Below, piece by piece: positions 22,336 through 33,805 of a DNA stretch of 64,000 nt; position 1 is the first letter of the stretch, and the number at the start of each line of letters is the position of its first letter. The position numbers were made by a program, and so were the translations under genes. The DNA is from Chara braunii (taxonomy: Eukaryota; Streptophyta; Charophyceae; Charales; Characeae), in assembly GCA_003427395.1 (NCBI GenBank), contig BFEA01000065.1:1076718-1140717 (forward strand), written 5' to 3'. The notes beneath the pieces are model-generated. The model was given only the letters and a program-made list of their open reading frames with translations, was not told where the DNA came from and ran no database searches.

Positions 22336-23579
22336 GACCCTTCCAAACGCATGCAAAACTACCTTCCTCCCACCTTCCCCCAGTTTATCCCTTTGTCTGC
22401 TTTCAGTCAGAATAAAGAAGGAACTTGAACTTCAGTCTCACACATTCTTTCCCTTTAGTCTGATTATGTCTTGAAGAGAAAGCAAAAACTATAGGGACAA
22501 ACTCATGCATAGATCAATTATACTGCAGGGGGATAAAAAAACATGGGTGGTAGTAGGTTGTACAGATGGAAGTGGTTTACCTGATGATTCCCTGCCTCCA
22601 GAACTCCTCCTGAGTTCCGGCAGAGCTCCCGCAATCGGTGGCTGGACTCCCCACTGAGTCTTGACGAGGATTACGGGTTGCAATCCCGCCTGCTGCCTTC
22701 CTCTCAGAACCAGGGGACTAGATATAGAGTAAGAGGGACAGAGGTAGAAAGTTCGAGTCGCTCAGATACAAGGAGGGTGCTTTCAGACTCGCGTGAGAGG
22801 TCCTTCAACTCTTCAGCGTCTGAGGGCCCCGTAATGGCAGCCGATGGTAGGCAACCACCAGTCAAATACAAAACAGAGCGGCACTCTGGCGATCTCCCAA
22901 TTCGCAGCAATAACCCCCCTCCTCGTAGTGGAACATTAGCCCGGTCTAACCGGTCATGCGGCAACCAAATGAACGCGCCACTGTGACGCTAATGATCAGC
23001 AAAACGTTCACGAGCTCAGCAAACGCAGCGCCTGCGAGGAGCATGAGCGGCAACGCATAGTAATTCTTCTCTCACTCCCGCAAAGCCGGTCGTACAAGGC
23101 CCGTCATCCGCCACATGGGCCGTCACAGCAAGCCTTCCGACCGGAACATCCGCAGTGAGGCTAGCTGTAGCCCCCCATCAGCAGTCCCCGCTTCTCCACT
23201 AGGTTGTGCAAACAGCATACCGGCTGGCTGGAGAGCCTGCGGTCTCCATGGCCTGCCGGCTGTTACCTCGTTCGTTGGGGTGAGCAACGCACGGGCCCAC
23301 AAACTAGGCCTGCAGCCTCGTGCCTAGCTTCTTTCTTACCCCTTCACCCAGTAGCGATCGGCACCACATTACGACTGAAGCCACAGACTGTTGACTCCCA
23401 CTACCCACTGAGCCAGGGAGTCATTCCGACAACATAGATCATCCCAAACGGGTGGCGCAGACATCCCGAGCCGAGCAGCCACTATCCTGATGTACCTGAC
23501 CTGAAATAGCGGTCAGGCTCACCCCACCTTGTGATCCTCGATGGCAGGCGCAACCACGTCTCTCGTCACCGACTCCCTC

Positions 23580-23648
23580 CAGGTACGTGCGCCCCACTTT
23601 CCCTTGATACTCTCTCTCTCTCCCTCCCTCTCTTTCGCTTACTGCAGG
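23580..23648 (+). other. Intron-like segment in LTR B
   Basis: On the + strand CAG-GTACGTGCG is followed by a long pyrimidine tract and TTACTGCAG-GAGG about 65 bases later. Donor, tract and acceptor all have good form, but no coding exon is visible on either side. Similar donor-like sequences without an obvious acceptor lie at 21547, 55740, 57975, 58205 and 58410. Confidence 0.35.
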
Positions 23649-23869
23649 AGGCCGTGCCCCGTACGAAAAAAAAAAGGATGAAGAAGAGGAAAAAAAAGGA
23701 GATAGACGGGAATGAATCTTCCGCTGAAACGCGGAAAGATTCGTCATCATTTTAAGGCCTCCCCCCTGGCGCAGCCAAAAACCTTCCTACCACCTAAACC
23801 ACACCCTCAACGCCGATTCTGACTCTCCAATCAGATTCGCCATAGCCCTAGACCTCCAAATCGAGTCTT

Positions 23870-24585
23870 TCCCCGCTCGATTCCGTAAGGAATCGAGCGA
23901 GATATCGCTCTTCCTTCTTCCCCCTTCGCTGCTCCGCCATGTCTCGGCGCACACCCCTTTCTCACTAACCTCTAATTCCACTAACCCAACTCTAAAACTA
24001 ACTGCGAAATCGATTTCGCTCGACTCTAAAACTTCGGAGTAGACCTTTCTCCCACCCGTTTTCATCAAGAAATGGGTGGGATCGATATTTTATTTTCCCC
24101 ATCTATCGCATGTATCTAACGAGGGAACCCATCCGGGTTCATCCGAATCCCCTCCCTACTACATACTTCCTCCGCGCAACCTCTTTCCGAAGTAGCTTCT
24201 AACCTACTAACTTTTATTTATAACTAACTTCGAACTCGGCGTCGCCCGACCTCAAAACCCCCGAATCGCTCCCTTCCTCGCCCGTTTTCATCTAGAAACG
24301 GACGAGCTCATCCCTGAAGCTAATGCTGCCATTACACTCGCAGCCGCAAGAAACCCCCGAAACATACCTTCAATCACTCGTTTCCACTAAGAAACGGGTG
24401 AGATAGGTACTTTCAAGCTTCCTTCTTCTTCATCTCCGACCATCTCCGCGCACGACTCTCCTCACTAATCTCCTAACTTACTAATTTACTACTAAAACTA
24501 AACTCAATTTTGTGTTCGCCCGACTCCCAGACCTCCAAAACACTTCTTCCCTCCCTCGATTTGGTCAAGGATCGAGGGAGATATC
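23870..24585. repeat. Hairpin array, TTTC/GAAA core, in LTR B
   Basis: Five units: GCTCGATTCC with GGAATCGAGC (23875-23898); CCCACCCGTTTTC with GAAATGGGTGGG (24051-24080); CTCGCCCGTTTTC with GAAACGGACGAG (24277-24306); CACTCGTTTC with GAAACGGGTG (24375-24400); CTCCCTCGAT with ATCGAGGGAG (24551-24580). Loops are short (about 5-10 bases). Stems differ between units but pair within each unit. Confidence 0.85.
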
Positions 24586-24954
24586 CTTTCTTGCACCCTC
24601 TCGAGCCAGCACTGCCATAGCCCATTCCTCTCTGCGTGCACCCGACGCTACTTCGTGGCCAGATTCGGCCTCCCCTTAGTAGCGATTTGCCTCCTGCCCG
24701 CTCTGCTCGTCTTCTCCCGCTACCCGTTCCTTCCTCTGTATCCGTCGCGCACCGTGTCTCACTGTGCTATACTGCGGCCAGCCCCTCTCCTTTCGAATGC
24801 ATCTAAAGCAGACGCTCGCCCTCATTCGACCCCCCTGCTTGCCCCAGGGCTAACGCAGCTTCCGCGCTTGCTGCTAGCGCAACTTACCCACAGCGCCGCG
24901 CCACTCTCATAATCAAAACCACGGGGCAAAAAGCTAGAGTGCCCCGACTCCCTC

Positions 24955-25032
24955 CTTATGCATGTCGGCCCTGCACACGGGCCATGCTAATCTTTTCTGT
25001 ATCGTTCCAATTTTAACCGGTGTCCCGAAAGA
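24955..25032 (-). ncRNA. U6 snRNA-derived sequence in LTR B
   Basis: The minus strand keeps TTAAAATTGGAACGATACAG, a box with one change (ACAGAAA), AGATTAGCATGGCCC and, further on, GCATAAG, where U6 has GCATAAA. The 5' hairpin is CTTTCGGGACACCGG. About 78 bases align with U6. It is better preserved than the copy in LTR A. Confidence 0.85.
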
Positions 25033-25117
25033 TTCTTACCGGGGCAATGCCCCGCGGCCCTTCTGAGCCTAAGCAGCCCTAGGCCAGTTCAAAATAACTG
25101 GCTCTGCTCCCCGAATT

Positions 25118-25185
25118 CCATCATCAGGGCTCAAACACAGGTCTGTATTTCAATCATTCAATGGTGTACCCACTAAGATGGGCCT
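25118..25185 (-). pseudogene. tRNA-like sequence 1 in LTR B
   Basis: The minus strand has a weak A box (CATCTTAGTGGGTACACC), the shared anticodon-arm segment ending GAAATACAGACC, and a B-box-like TGTTTGAGCCCTG. It is collinear with 13817-13879 in A and lies just upstream of the U6-like sequence. Confidence 0.7.
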
Positions 25186-25509
25186 TTGAGTGCCAGCCGC
25201 GCCCACGGCACCGTCACGAAAACAGTTTGTAATTGCACTCCAGGCGATCCCACGAATTCCACACATCCCTTCCGACCCCACCTCAGTCTCGCATTCCCGA
25301 ACGGGACGCGCTGAACAAAACAGAAAGGGGAAATATAATAAAGTAACAACAGTGTCGGGGAACAGTGGGGCTGCTGGCCCCTCCCCGACCCCGCGAATCG
25401 GGCCCGTCGCCACGCCTCCGAACAAAACCAAGGGGAATAGCCTTAGTGGCCCTCAACCCCATCGGTTCCTTTCGCGACGCTCCGCTGCAGTCGCTGCGCC
25501 GATGCCCGC

Positions 25510-25575
25510 TCGCCTCGATCCCCGAACTTCCGTATCATCACCCCAAAGCCGTAACCTATAGGGCTAAGCCTGAGC
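25510..25575 (-). pseudogene. tRNA-like sequence 2 in LTR B
   Basis: The minus strand has an A box CTTAGCCCTATAGGTTACGG and a B-box-like AGTTCGGGGATC. It lies 536 bp from the LTR edge, matching the copies in A and C. Confidence 0.72.
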
Positions 25576-26082
25576 CTGAGACCAGCGCCCGCAGAGTACC
25601 ATACAAGGCGGTGCGGCGCAGCGTTTTGGGCCAACGAACCGGCTGCGCGGCTCCCGGTGCCCGCTCCGGCCTGCTTATACCATGCCATAATTGCCCCGCG
25701 CGCCATCCTACGACACCCCGCTCACCGCACGAAGTCGCACCGTCGTTGCCGATACCGTCGTCAGGGTCGTTCTCAGCACGCACGCTCGACTCGATCAAGC
25801 GTAACCATCAAACGAAAATATCCCCTAGATCCTAGTTTGATTAAGAGTAATCAAAAATAAAAACTTAAAGATAAAAATAAAAATAAACAGACCGGCGTCC
25901 GCGCCGGTTTCGTAATCAACATCAGGGGATGAATCACAGGCGCCTTAAACCTGCGCGCCCACGCACTCTTCACTCTAGTCAACCATCCCGTCAACGTAAA
26001 TCATAGACGCAGCCTCACTTAGCGCGGTATACTTAAACTTTGAACCAGAATTATCTCCTGTCACTTGCAAAAACCAGGGCGG

Positions 26083-26100
26083 ATACCCTTGTAAGGGTAT
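26083..26100. promoter_or_regulatory. Edge hairpin of LTR B
   Basis: The hairpin ATACCCTT-GT-AAGGGTAT is identical to the one in LTR A and sits 11 bp from the edge. Confidence 0.7.
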
Positions 26101-26111
26101 TCGCACCGACA

Positions 26112-26423
26112 GCGTACCGTGGTACGGCCAAAACAACTCAGGCAGTTCATCAACTATGTTAAGGTACCAAAAACATTTTCTTGGGTAACTGAATATGCAG
26201 AGCCGCATCAAAGGCGGACGACGATCAATCTAAGGCAATAGATACGCAAAACATCGTCCTTATTACTCTATAATACCTGGATTCGCAAATGTATAAATTG
26301 CAATTGCTACTACTCATCACCCACTTACTTAACACCATTCACAGATTTTATCGTTTTGCTTGGATCATTAGCCTGCACTTAACCTGGGTTCGTTCTCTTA
26401 AGGACCCCGGTAGGCAGCCGAGA
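26112..26423 (-). other. Remnant internal region between LTR B and LTR C
   Basis: Only about 310 bp separate the primer-binding site of LTR C from the outer edge of LTR B. No reading frame is seen. The bases next to the primer-binding site (CTGCCTACCG on the minus strand) still resemble the leaders at 7040 and 18835. Either nearly all of the internal region has been lost, or two separate insertions abut. Confidence 0.55.
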
Positions 26424-26441
26424 TCCTCGACAACGGTGCCA
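26424..26441 (-). promoter_or_regulatory. Diverged tRNA-Asp-type primer-binding site
   Basis: The minus strand reads TGGCACCGTTGTCGAGGA, three differences from the two other sites, again two bases from the LTR start TGTCGAGCGCATC at 26444. Confidence 0.75.
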
Positions 26442-28049
26442 CCTGTCGAGCGCATCGGTCCCTCACGGGGACCCTCCCGGCCGCGTCACGCTAGATTTGG
26501 CAGGACTTGTCGTGGAGAGCGTTTGCCGCTCTGGCCGAGTGCGCCAGCCGTACCTCTCGCGAGCCCCTACGACAGGACAGGGTCATGCGAGGCACCACTT
26601 ACCTCCACTTGTGGGAGCTGTCACCATCCCTTAGGTGGGCTTATCCCCGCCGAGCTACTGAACCACATGCGAACGCTTTTCGTATGCAATTACCGAGGTG
26701 GCCCAGCCGAAAACGTTTCTCGCTCGCTGTAGCATAGGGGGTACGTGCGGTCGAACTCTCGAAATCAGACCCACGCGCGAATCCCCGCATTGTGGGCCTG
26801 AAGTCCCAAACGCGACTCGGCGTCGGTCGACTAGGACGCTTCACGCACCCCACGCGTTACGCCACAATACTCACACTTACCACGCATAACACCTCGATAC
26901 ACACAAGACTAACACCGAAAACAACACCACAACACAACGTTACTCCTAGTCCCTTCAGTATTCGATCCATAACCTTGAAACAAAGTCAGATAAGCATCGC
27001 GAACTGAACTTAATATAAAATGGCGAGAGCGCGGGACCTTTTTATATCAATCATGCGGGCATGCGCAAGCATTCGCGCTGATGGGGTACAACACGGTACT
27101 CGTAGCCTCGCGGCCCTTGATAATCTCGAGGGTCGCGCTCGACACTCAAGCGTCGGCTGACAGACGCTTTGAGGGGTAATCTCTCGACGCCAGACAACCG
27201 TCATGTGCGGTTGAAAACCACACTCTCTTCTGCCCCCTGTGCAGAGGGGTTGAGTAGACAACTCTGAGTTGTCGTGGCGGTCAAATCTCAAGGGGTTTGA
27301 CTTTGACGGCTGTCACAGACTACAACGTCCGACCATAATAACTCTAAAAGGCAAAAGGTCAAAGGGGATCCTTCCTTTTTTCTCAGTGCAAGGTTTACTT
27401 AATCATTTATGGACGGCCTCAATGGGTCGGACGAACACAAGAAACATGATATAAAAGTCATGTGCTAGAAGACGATCACTCTCACAATCACGGTGTGACT
27501 TCCTTCAAATATATATATACACATATAATCATATGCAAAACCAAGTCTGGACTTCAATTCACAAAACATACCTGTAATCACATAAAAAATCCACATCAAC
27601 AGAGCACACACTACACGGGGTCAACTTCAGCCATTCTTTGCGCTCACACCCCTCGCTTTAGCCATACAAGCCTCACTCTTTGCGCAACTCTCAAAGTAAA
27701 GTACTCAACATCTTTATTAAATGGCCATTCAATTAAAGTCCGGGTAAAAACACAACCAATAAATCAAACCACACGGCTGAAGTTTTTAGGTTGAGTGGCA
27801 AGAGTGAATTAGAGTTGAGCCGGAAACCGACCTGTTATCAAAAGATAACAGAAGAGTGACCCTTTATAGGATTAGGCCGAACGATTCAAGCCTTCAATCG
27901 AAAATGTAAACCTGCATCACAGTTCACATTAAAAAGAACCATTACTATGTTTAAACCAAATGAAGAACGTGCACCACTCATAGCCTAACTCCTCTACTAA
28001 CCTCTCTTTCAACCTCCTTATTGGCACTAAGTCACGGAGAATGTCGGCA

Positions 28050-28250
28050 GCATCTCCCCTACTGAGGTTGGATTGCCAAATTTCCCTTAGCCAGAAATAT
28101 TCCGACTCCTTAAGTTTTATAAAATTTCGGCAGCGCTTCCCGTAGGAAAAGTGTCTTTTCAGAACTTCCATGGGCCCAAATTTAACTAACCCTTTTAGAT
28201 TTGTAGAAATTTCGGCAGCGCTTTCCGTAGGAACATGAGGCTACCAAGAT
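28050..28250. repeat. CGGCAG hairpins in LTR C
   Basis: Three units: TGTCGGCAGCATCTCCCCTA (28045-28080 area), AATTTCGGCAGCGCTTCCCG (28125-28145) and AATTTCGGCAGCGCTTTCCG (28207-28226), each followed by a paired right arm. This is the shortest version of the array among the LTR copies. Confidence 0.7.
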
Positions 28251-28609
28251 TTATACAAAACTGAAAACAGAGATACAAACCAAAGCTATACTTGAGACTA
28301 ACTCCTGAAACCTGCTTGATAATTCAAAATCAATGATAGCCTGCATGATCTCTAGGTGAGACCATGAGCTAACATTGATCCTAACTCCTAGCAGGGTCAG
28401 CCCTATCTTATCCCAAGCTTCCCTCTCATCATCCATCCTATCTGCCTATGACTCCAGCACGCAGCGAGCATCTAAAACAACTAACCTTTCGAAAAGATGC
28501 CCCAGAGTGAGAGCCCACAAGCATGCATACACAAGCATCTATCACAATCCCACATCAGTTTAGCCCCAGTAGTTTGTTAAATCACTCAGTTCTTCCCTTT
28601 TTACGCCCC

Positions 28610-29310
28610 CCTCACTTATGGCATATGGTAAGACAAGGCCTTAACCTATGGGTATGCCTGACCTGCCTAAATAAACAAGTAAGAGTACACACAATTGGAC
28701 TGCCCTAACCTAAGGGTATGCCCAACACATGACAAAAACATATGTCCAGACTGCCCCAACCTAGGGGTATGCCCGGCACAACGTAAACCGTAAACATAAA
28801 GCATATGACCAGGCCGCCCTAACCTAAGGGTACGCATGAGTTCTGCTTAACAGACGACAGGAAGCATAAGACTAGACTGCCCCAACCTAGGGGTGTACGT
28901 AGCCAGCCTTATACAAAGTTACATATGGCATAGAGTTAAACTGCCCCAACCTAGGGGTATGCTTAACCTTCCTAAACAAACACAAACGACGAATGGTTGG
29001 ACCGCCCTAGCCTAATGGTACGTCTTACCCACAGAACATCAACGACAAGGGCATATCACTAGGCCGCCCCAACCTAGGGGTACGCCTAGCTAGCCTAAAC
29101 AGTTTAAGTTACATAAGGCAATGCGACCAAACCGCCCTAACCTAAGGGTACGTCTGGTCTGCCTGAACAAGTACAAACGACGTATGACTAAGCCGCCCTA
29201 ACCTAAGGGTACGCTTAGCCTCCGTAACAATAGTTTAAGCAACCATAAATACTTCATACAAACTTTATGATTTTCCTTTCTTCTTAGGCAGATGTCAGGC
29301 CTACCCAACC
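28610..29310. repeat. Hairpin array, CCCTAACCTAAGGG core, in LTR C
   Basis: About eleven units of 60-75 bp. The core GCCCTAACCTAAGGGTA can itself fold (CCCT with AGGG). Outer arms vary and pair: CTAGGC (29059-29064) with GCCTAG (29084-29089), CTAAGC (29188-29193) with GCTTAG (29213-29218), GTTAA with TTAAC near 28945-28970. It occupies the slot that the CCATT/AATG array occupies in A and B. Confidence 0.85.
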
Positions 29311-31540
29311 TAGGGAGACATTCAACCCTGGTTCAATAATATATACTCTGGTATAAAATTTGATATATATATTATTGAACTTATACTTTCTGACAATATA
29401 TATTATTGAACTCTTTCGGAATGAAGTCAAAATGCAGCAATTCCCTAAGACCGCGCGCTCAGCAATCGTGCGCAACTGCTAGGTATCGTGGAACAGCAAC
29501 ACACAGGGGTGCTCAACAAGTACCTCGTAACTACGAAAATAAGGGGGTACAACAGCTGTGCAGAAAAATAAAACACAGTAGTTTGAGGGCCACAAAAGCA
29601 CCGTATAACAGTAATACTCCGTACTACTCACCGAAGTCTAAATGCCCTGCAAGGAGTACAGCCCAAGACATAGAATACACAGGTTGCGATCCAAGAGCAC
29701 AGGTTGTGACCACTTCAAAGTAAAAATAGAGGTCGCGGTAGTTAGAGAGCACAAACAACAACTATTGTCAACGAAGTCTAAATGCCCTGCCGCCGCCATG
29801 GTCCAGAAGAAACTCCATGAGCTGCCTATGTCTTCGATGGGCAGACGTCAAGGGCATCGTTGGTTCATCCTCAGTGCTAGTTGAAGCCACTGACAGCAAT
29901 AGAACAGACGGGGCAGCAAAACACCACTGAGACCACAGCCCGCTCTCTGCTGAATCAGCAGTCCAGCCCCAGTCCGACTCCCAACAACAGATCCTAGTCA
30001 CAACCCACATAGGTCACTGCAGCCACGAACTCGGGTTTTGAACAGGCACTATGCTTACAATTCCAGCTACAATAGTCTATAGAGGTAAGGAGGAAGCGAG
30101 TTTCCTCCTCGTTAGCCCGAAAATCTCAATAGTACTCGTAGTCTTGCTAACCTGTCGTGCCCTACACAGTAGTCACGACAACCATTCATCACCTCGCTTA
30201 TGCGGATAGTAAGGTCATATCTCTGTAGTTTGAACGCCGTGGGCACACATCCAATCTCCCCTCCCGTTCATCAGCTCTACTTGCAGCTTAGATACACCAT
30301 ATTCATGTAGAGCACGACCCTCCACCCTGTGCTCTTAGTTTGAAAAGTAAGCAGATCTCAACGGATTTACTGTATGCTTTAGCAAAAGGCGCAACAGAAT
30401 GCTGCGTGCGCAGTAATGTACTACCAAACAGCAAAGGGAATGACACGCCAATAAGGTGGTCTGTACACAATAAACCCTGCGGCCACGTACAACAGGCGCA
30501 ACAAATACACAGTAACTCAACAAAGGCTGCAAGACACAGCAGTCACAATTCAGCGTCAAGCAACGAAGACACAATCGTTCTAAACGAAAACACAGTGGCG
30601 AATTAGCAATTTTCTAAAAGAGAGGTCTCATTCTAGGAACAGACTACAGCAGTGTCCAGATTTATCCCAATAATCCGCCAACTTTGAAAATACTAAAATA
30701 GCAACCTACGACAACAGTGGTGGCTCGAATCCACAGTAGCAACAACACCCTACCGCAGCGGCCATGACAGATTGGCTACAGTCCCAGCTTACAACAACGT
30801 AAGCACTTTTCTATCTTTACCACTCCCCTTTCCTAGCAATGTGTGAGTTGAGACTGAATTCTCTTTGAAAAAGAGGTCAGGTACTCACCCCCTCTTCCTG
30901 TTTCTCCCTCTTCTTGGTCTAGTCTTGTCTCTCCTACTACTCCCCTCCCTCACCCCTTCCATGTTTCTTCTCTCTCTCTCTCTCTCTCTCTCTCTATACA
31001 TAGCCTAAGTGTCATCACTAGACGATCGAGAGTACTACGACTGAGTGGATGAGTCCGACTAATGTGACGGGAAACACAAACCCGAAAAACGATAGTAAGG
31101 AACAGCAGGATCATAAATTCCATGAGCATTGCTATACAGATGAGCATCATGACCATGATGAAGAGAAGCGTCAGAATGAAGGTTACAACACCGAGCAGTA
31201 GAATGACGAAAGCGAATACGACGATCGAGATGATCCCCATAAGATGAGCACGATCGTCGTGGCTGGGATGACGAAAAGCAACAGTTAGCACACTACCAGC
31301 AAACATCTGATCGCAATCATGGCGATGACTACAGCGAGCTGTAGCAGCATGGGCCAGCGAGCCGCCGTACTGCCAAATTAATTAAGGGTGTAACATGAGA
31401 TTGAATCTTCCTCTGGAATAAGGGAAGATACATTCCCTTTAAGGCATCCCCCCACTCACGCATCCTCTGCACACCTTAGCTCCAAATTCGTTGGCCCCCC
31501 GTCAATTCCGACACCGCCACTGAGCTCGCAGCAGCCAGAA
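29311..31540. repeat. Body of LTR C, no gene
   Basis: AT-rich palindromic repeats (CAATAATATATA types) lie at 29333-29412. The rest has no supported gene. The frame with Asp/His/Glu-rich + strand residues near 31090-31250 and its hydrophobic minus-strand shadow look like simple-sequence effects. Confidence 0.45.
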
Positions 31541-31549
31541 ACCCTGGAA

Positions 31550-32130
31550 ACACACCATGATCCGCCTATTTCTGCTAATTATCGAGCGAGATTTCAAACT
31601 TCCACTCCGTCATGATCCGACTCCTCGATAGCTCCGCGCAATCCATCACCTTCCTGGCGCCCAAACCAACGATCCATTGGGCAAACTAACGCTCCCATTC
31701 AACTCGCAATGGTAAAAAACCCCCAGTTTGAATCTTCCCTTGCCCAAATCCGCCTATTAACGAGTGAGAACGCTATTTTCCTCCCCTTTCTTTTTCGCTT
31801 CCTCTATAGCTCCGCGCGGCCCCTTCTTCACCAACCTCCCATTCTACTAACCCCGCGCTAAAACTATCATCATATTTGGATTCGCCTATCATCAAAACCC
31901 CAGAATAGCACCTTATTTCGTTCGATTCTATAATGAATCGAGCGAAATATCGACTTTTCTCTTCCCCCCATAGCTGTACTCCCGTCACCTTGGCGCACCA
32001 TTTTTCTCTTCTTCCACTCCTTCTACTAACCCTCCTTCCCATCTGAGTGCAGATTCTCGTTCGCCCACCCTGAAAACCTCAGTCTTCATCCTCCTCCCGG
32101 TCACTTTCATCATGAAACCGACGGGACATG
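31550..32130. repeat. Hairpin array, TTTC/GAAA core, in LTR C
   Basis: Two clear units, TTTCGTTCGATTC with GAATCGAGCGAAA (31916-31947) and CCCGGTCACTTTC with GAAACCGACGGG (32096-32125), plus two eroded ones near 31570 and 31760. This is the counterpart of 23870-24585 in LTR B. Confidence 0.75.
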
Positions 32131-32389
32131 CATCCTTCAGCCCCCACCATAGCTAGTACCTCCTCGTCGTATCCCTCCCTTTTCGCATGTATCTAGCACA
32201 TCTTCACGTCCAGGTTCATTCCTTTCTTGCTTCTTGCTGTTTCTGCTGCTCTCCTTCTCGTGGTACTGCGCCCTCCCGCATTATCTTTCTCCTCTCTAAT
32301 CTATGCTACCACCCTCCCACTAGTGTGCGTTGACTTACCTTTTAGGAGGACACTCACCACAACAAGCGAAGAGAGGGTTAGACCTTTTT

Positions 32390-32466
32390 ATTCATGCAAG
32401 CCAGACTTGTGCAGGGGCCATGCTAATCTCCTCTGTCTTCCAATTTTACCAGATGTCCCGAAGGAC
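32390..32466 (-). ncRNA. U6 snRNA-derived sequence in LTR C
   Basis: The minus strand has CTTCGGGACATCTGG, AAAATTGGAA, then ACAGAGGAGATTAGCATGGC and CCCTGCACAAG, and a tail with GCATGAATAA. U6 order is kept, with a short deletion after TTGGAA. On the same strand it follows directly on a tRNA-like sequence (32462-32520) with no spacer. Confidence 0.85.
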
Positions 32467-32520
32467 TGGGACACAGGTCTGTATTTCCACAGTTCAGTGG
32501 TGTATCCACTGGACTAGGCT
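32462..32520 (-). pseudogene. tRNA-like sequence fused to U6-like sequence, LTR C
   Basis: The minus strand has an A-box-like TAGTCCAGTGGATACACC and the anticodon-arm segment GAACTGTGGAAATACAG, running into GACCTGTGTCCCAGTCC and immediately into the U6-like 5' hairpin. The 3' part of the tRNA body is shortened compared with 13817-13879. Confidence 0.72.
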
Positions 32521-32789
32521 CTTGGGCCTCTCCGCTGGTGCCGGTACCGGCACCGGACCTCGTCCTAGATGGGGAAAAAAAAAAAAAAAACTATTAAAAA
32601 TAAGAATAACAATAAAAAAATAAAAAATAAAAAATGGATTGGGGAGGGGAACCGGCGGAACCCAGCCTTGGTCCCACTTGTTGGGTCCGCAGTCGGACTC
32701 CCTAGCGAAACCTAGGGGGATAGTCCCATGGGACCCTCGACCCCTTGGGGTTTTGCCAAGGTACACTCCTATGCTCTTCCGCTGATAGC

Positions 32790-32860
32790 TGCTGGTCTTG
32801 ATCCCGGGATCTGCATGCTAGTAGTTCGATGCTGTAACCAATAGAGCTAAGCCCCAGCCT
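32790..32860 (-). pseudogene. tRNA-like sequence, type 2, LTR C inner copy
   Basis: The minus strand has an A box CTTAGCTCTATTGGTTACAG and a B-box-like GATCCCGGGATC. A run of about 16 A (T on the minus strand) lies about 200 bp downstream at 32574-32593, placed like a Pol III terminator. Confidence 0.7.
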
Positions 32861-32933
32861 GGCTGCAGCATGCGCAACCTTTCTTATGAAGAACAACAGC
32901 AGCAGACCTGGGTCTGCAGCAGCGCACAAGATC

Positions 32934-32992
32934 AGATCCAGGACTGGACCTGCATTTCAGCAGTTCATGGGTATACCATCTGAGTTAGGCCG
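32934..32992 (-). pseudogene. tRNA-like sequence, type 1, LTR C middle copy
   Basis: The minus strand has GGCCTAACTCAGATGGTATA (A-box-like) and GAACTGCTGAAATGCAGG (anticodon-arm-like). The B box is eroded (GTCCTGGATCTG). Confidence 0.65.
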
Positions 32993-33447
32993 GTTCTTTG
33001 CCCGGCCAGCCCCGGTACCAAACGCAAAGGTCGCGACAGCCCACAAAAAAAAAAAAAATGAGACCAAAAATATAAATATAAATAAAAAAGAAAAATCAGG
33101 GAAGGGTGAGGGGAAGGGACCGATGTGAAGCCTGCGGCGTGTTCCCAGGTGAACACAGGTCCTACTGCAAATCCTGGCGGTAGTAGCCGATATCCAAATG
33201 AAACTTTGAAAATTGAAGGTGAAACGAGGTTTCATATGGAGAACTGTGCATTCTATACCGCTGCGGATGTTCCCTACTTTGCCTTGTGCCGTTCTGTCCA
33301 GGCACACTTCACACCCTTATGGCCCCAACTAACATGCTCACACTCAAAAACCCCTCTTTGCAGATCGCGGGTGGCGGATAGCTGCTCCCGCAGAGGGCCC
33401 CTACCACTTAGGTTTCTTCCGCCTCGTGGGTTAGTCACTCACCGGCT

Positions 33448-33512
33448 CGTATGCACGTTGAACTCGGCCCATGCTTCACCAGCTCATGGTTGTACCAACC
33501 GAGCTAGGCCCG
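33448..33512 (-). pseudogene. tRNA-like sequence, type 1, LTR C outer copy
   Basis: The minus strand has GGCCTAGCTCGGTTGGTACA, a good A box, and CGAGTTCAACGTG, a B-box-like sequence. The anticodon-arm segment is GAGCTGGTGAAGCATG. It is the best-formed of the type 1 copies, but the acceptor arms do not pair clearly. Confidence 0.7.
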
Positions 33513-33805
33513 CTGGTCCCCACAAACAACCTTGCTACCTATACCGGCGCCGTGCCTCAGAAACGAGGCGGGCAACTAGAAAAAATAAAATAGAATAATA
33601 ATAATAAAAAAAAAGTAATAAAGATACGAACACCAATGAAACCGAAAACGGGGCCTTTGGGGGGGGGGAAATCGCCAGTACCACTCCCCGTTCTGCCGAC
33701 CGGGCCTACGGATGGGGCGGCAACAAAACCAAAGGGGATAGCCCCACCGGGCCCTCAACCCCTCGACATCTTCAATCGCTCCAACGCTCCATCGCCACCG
33801 ACCGC

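Larger units (their letters stand above)
18860..26111 (-). repeat. Giant LTR, copy B
   Basis: Same edges as A (start TGTCCAGCGCATC, end TTCGCACCGACA) and the same internal order. Length is 7252 bp including a 314-base gap. Blocks shared with A include GTAGCATAGGGGGTACG (19175-19191), the hairpin arrays, GTTCCGGCAGAGCTCCCGCA (22615-22634), U6-like and tRNA-like sequences, and the GCGCGC palindrome near 25950. Confidence 0.8.

Noticed and set aside
30950-31306. Possible membrane protein on the minus strand
   Set aside because: Hydrophobic residues come from the antisense of a GA/TGA-rich stretch next to a (TC)n tract. No start context or homology is seen.
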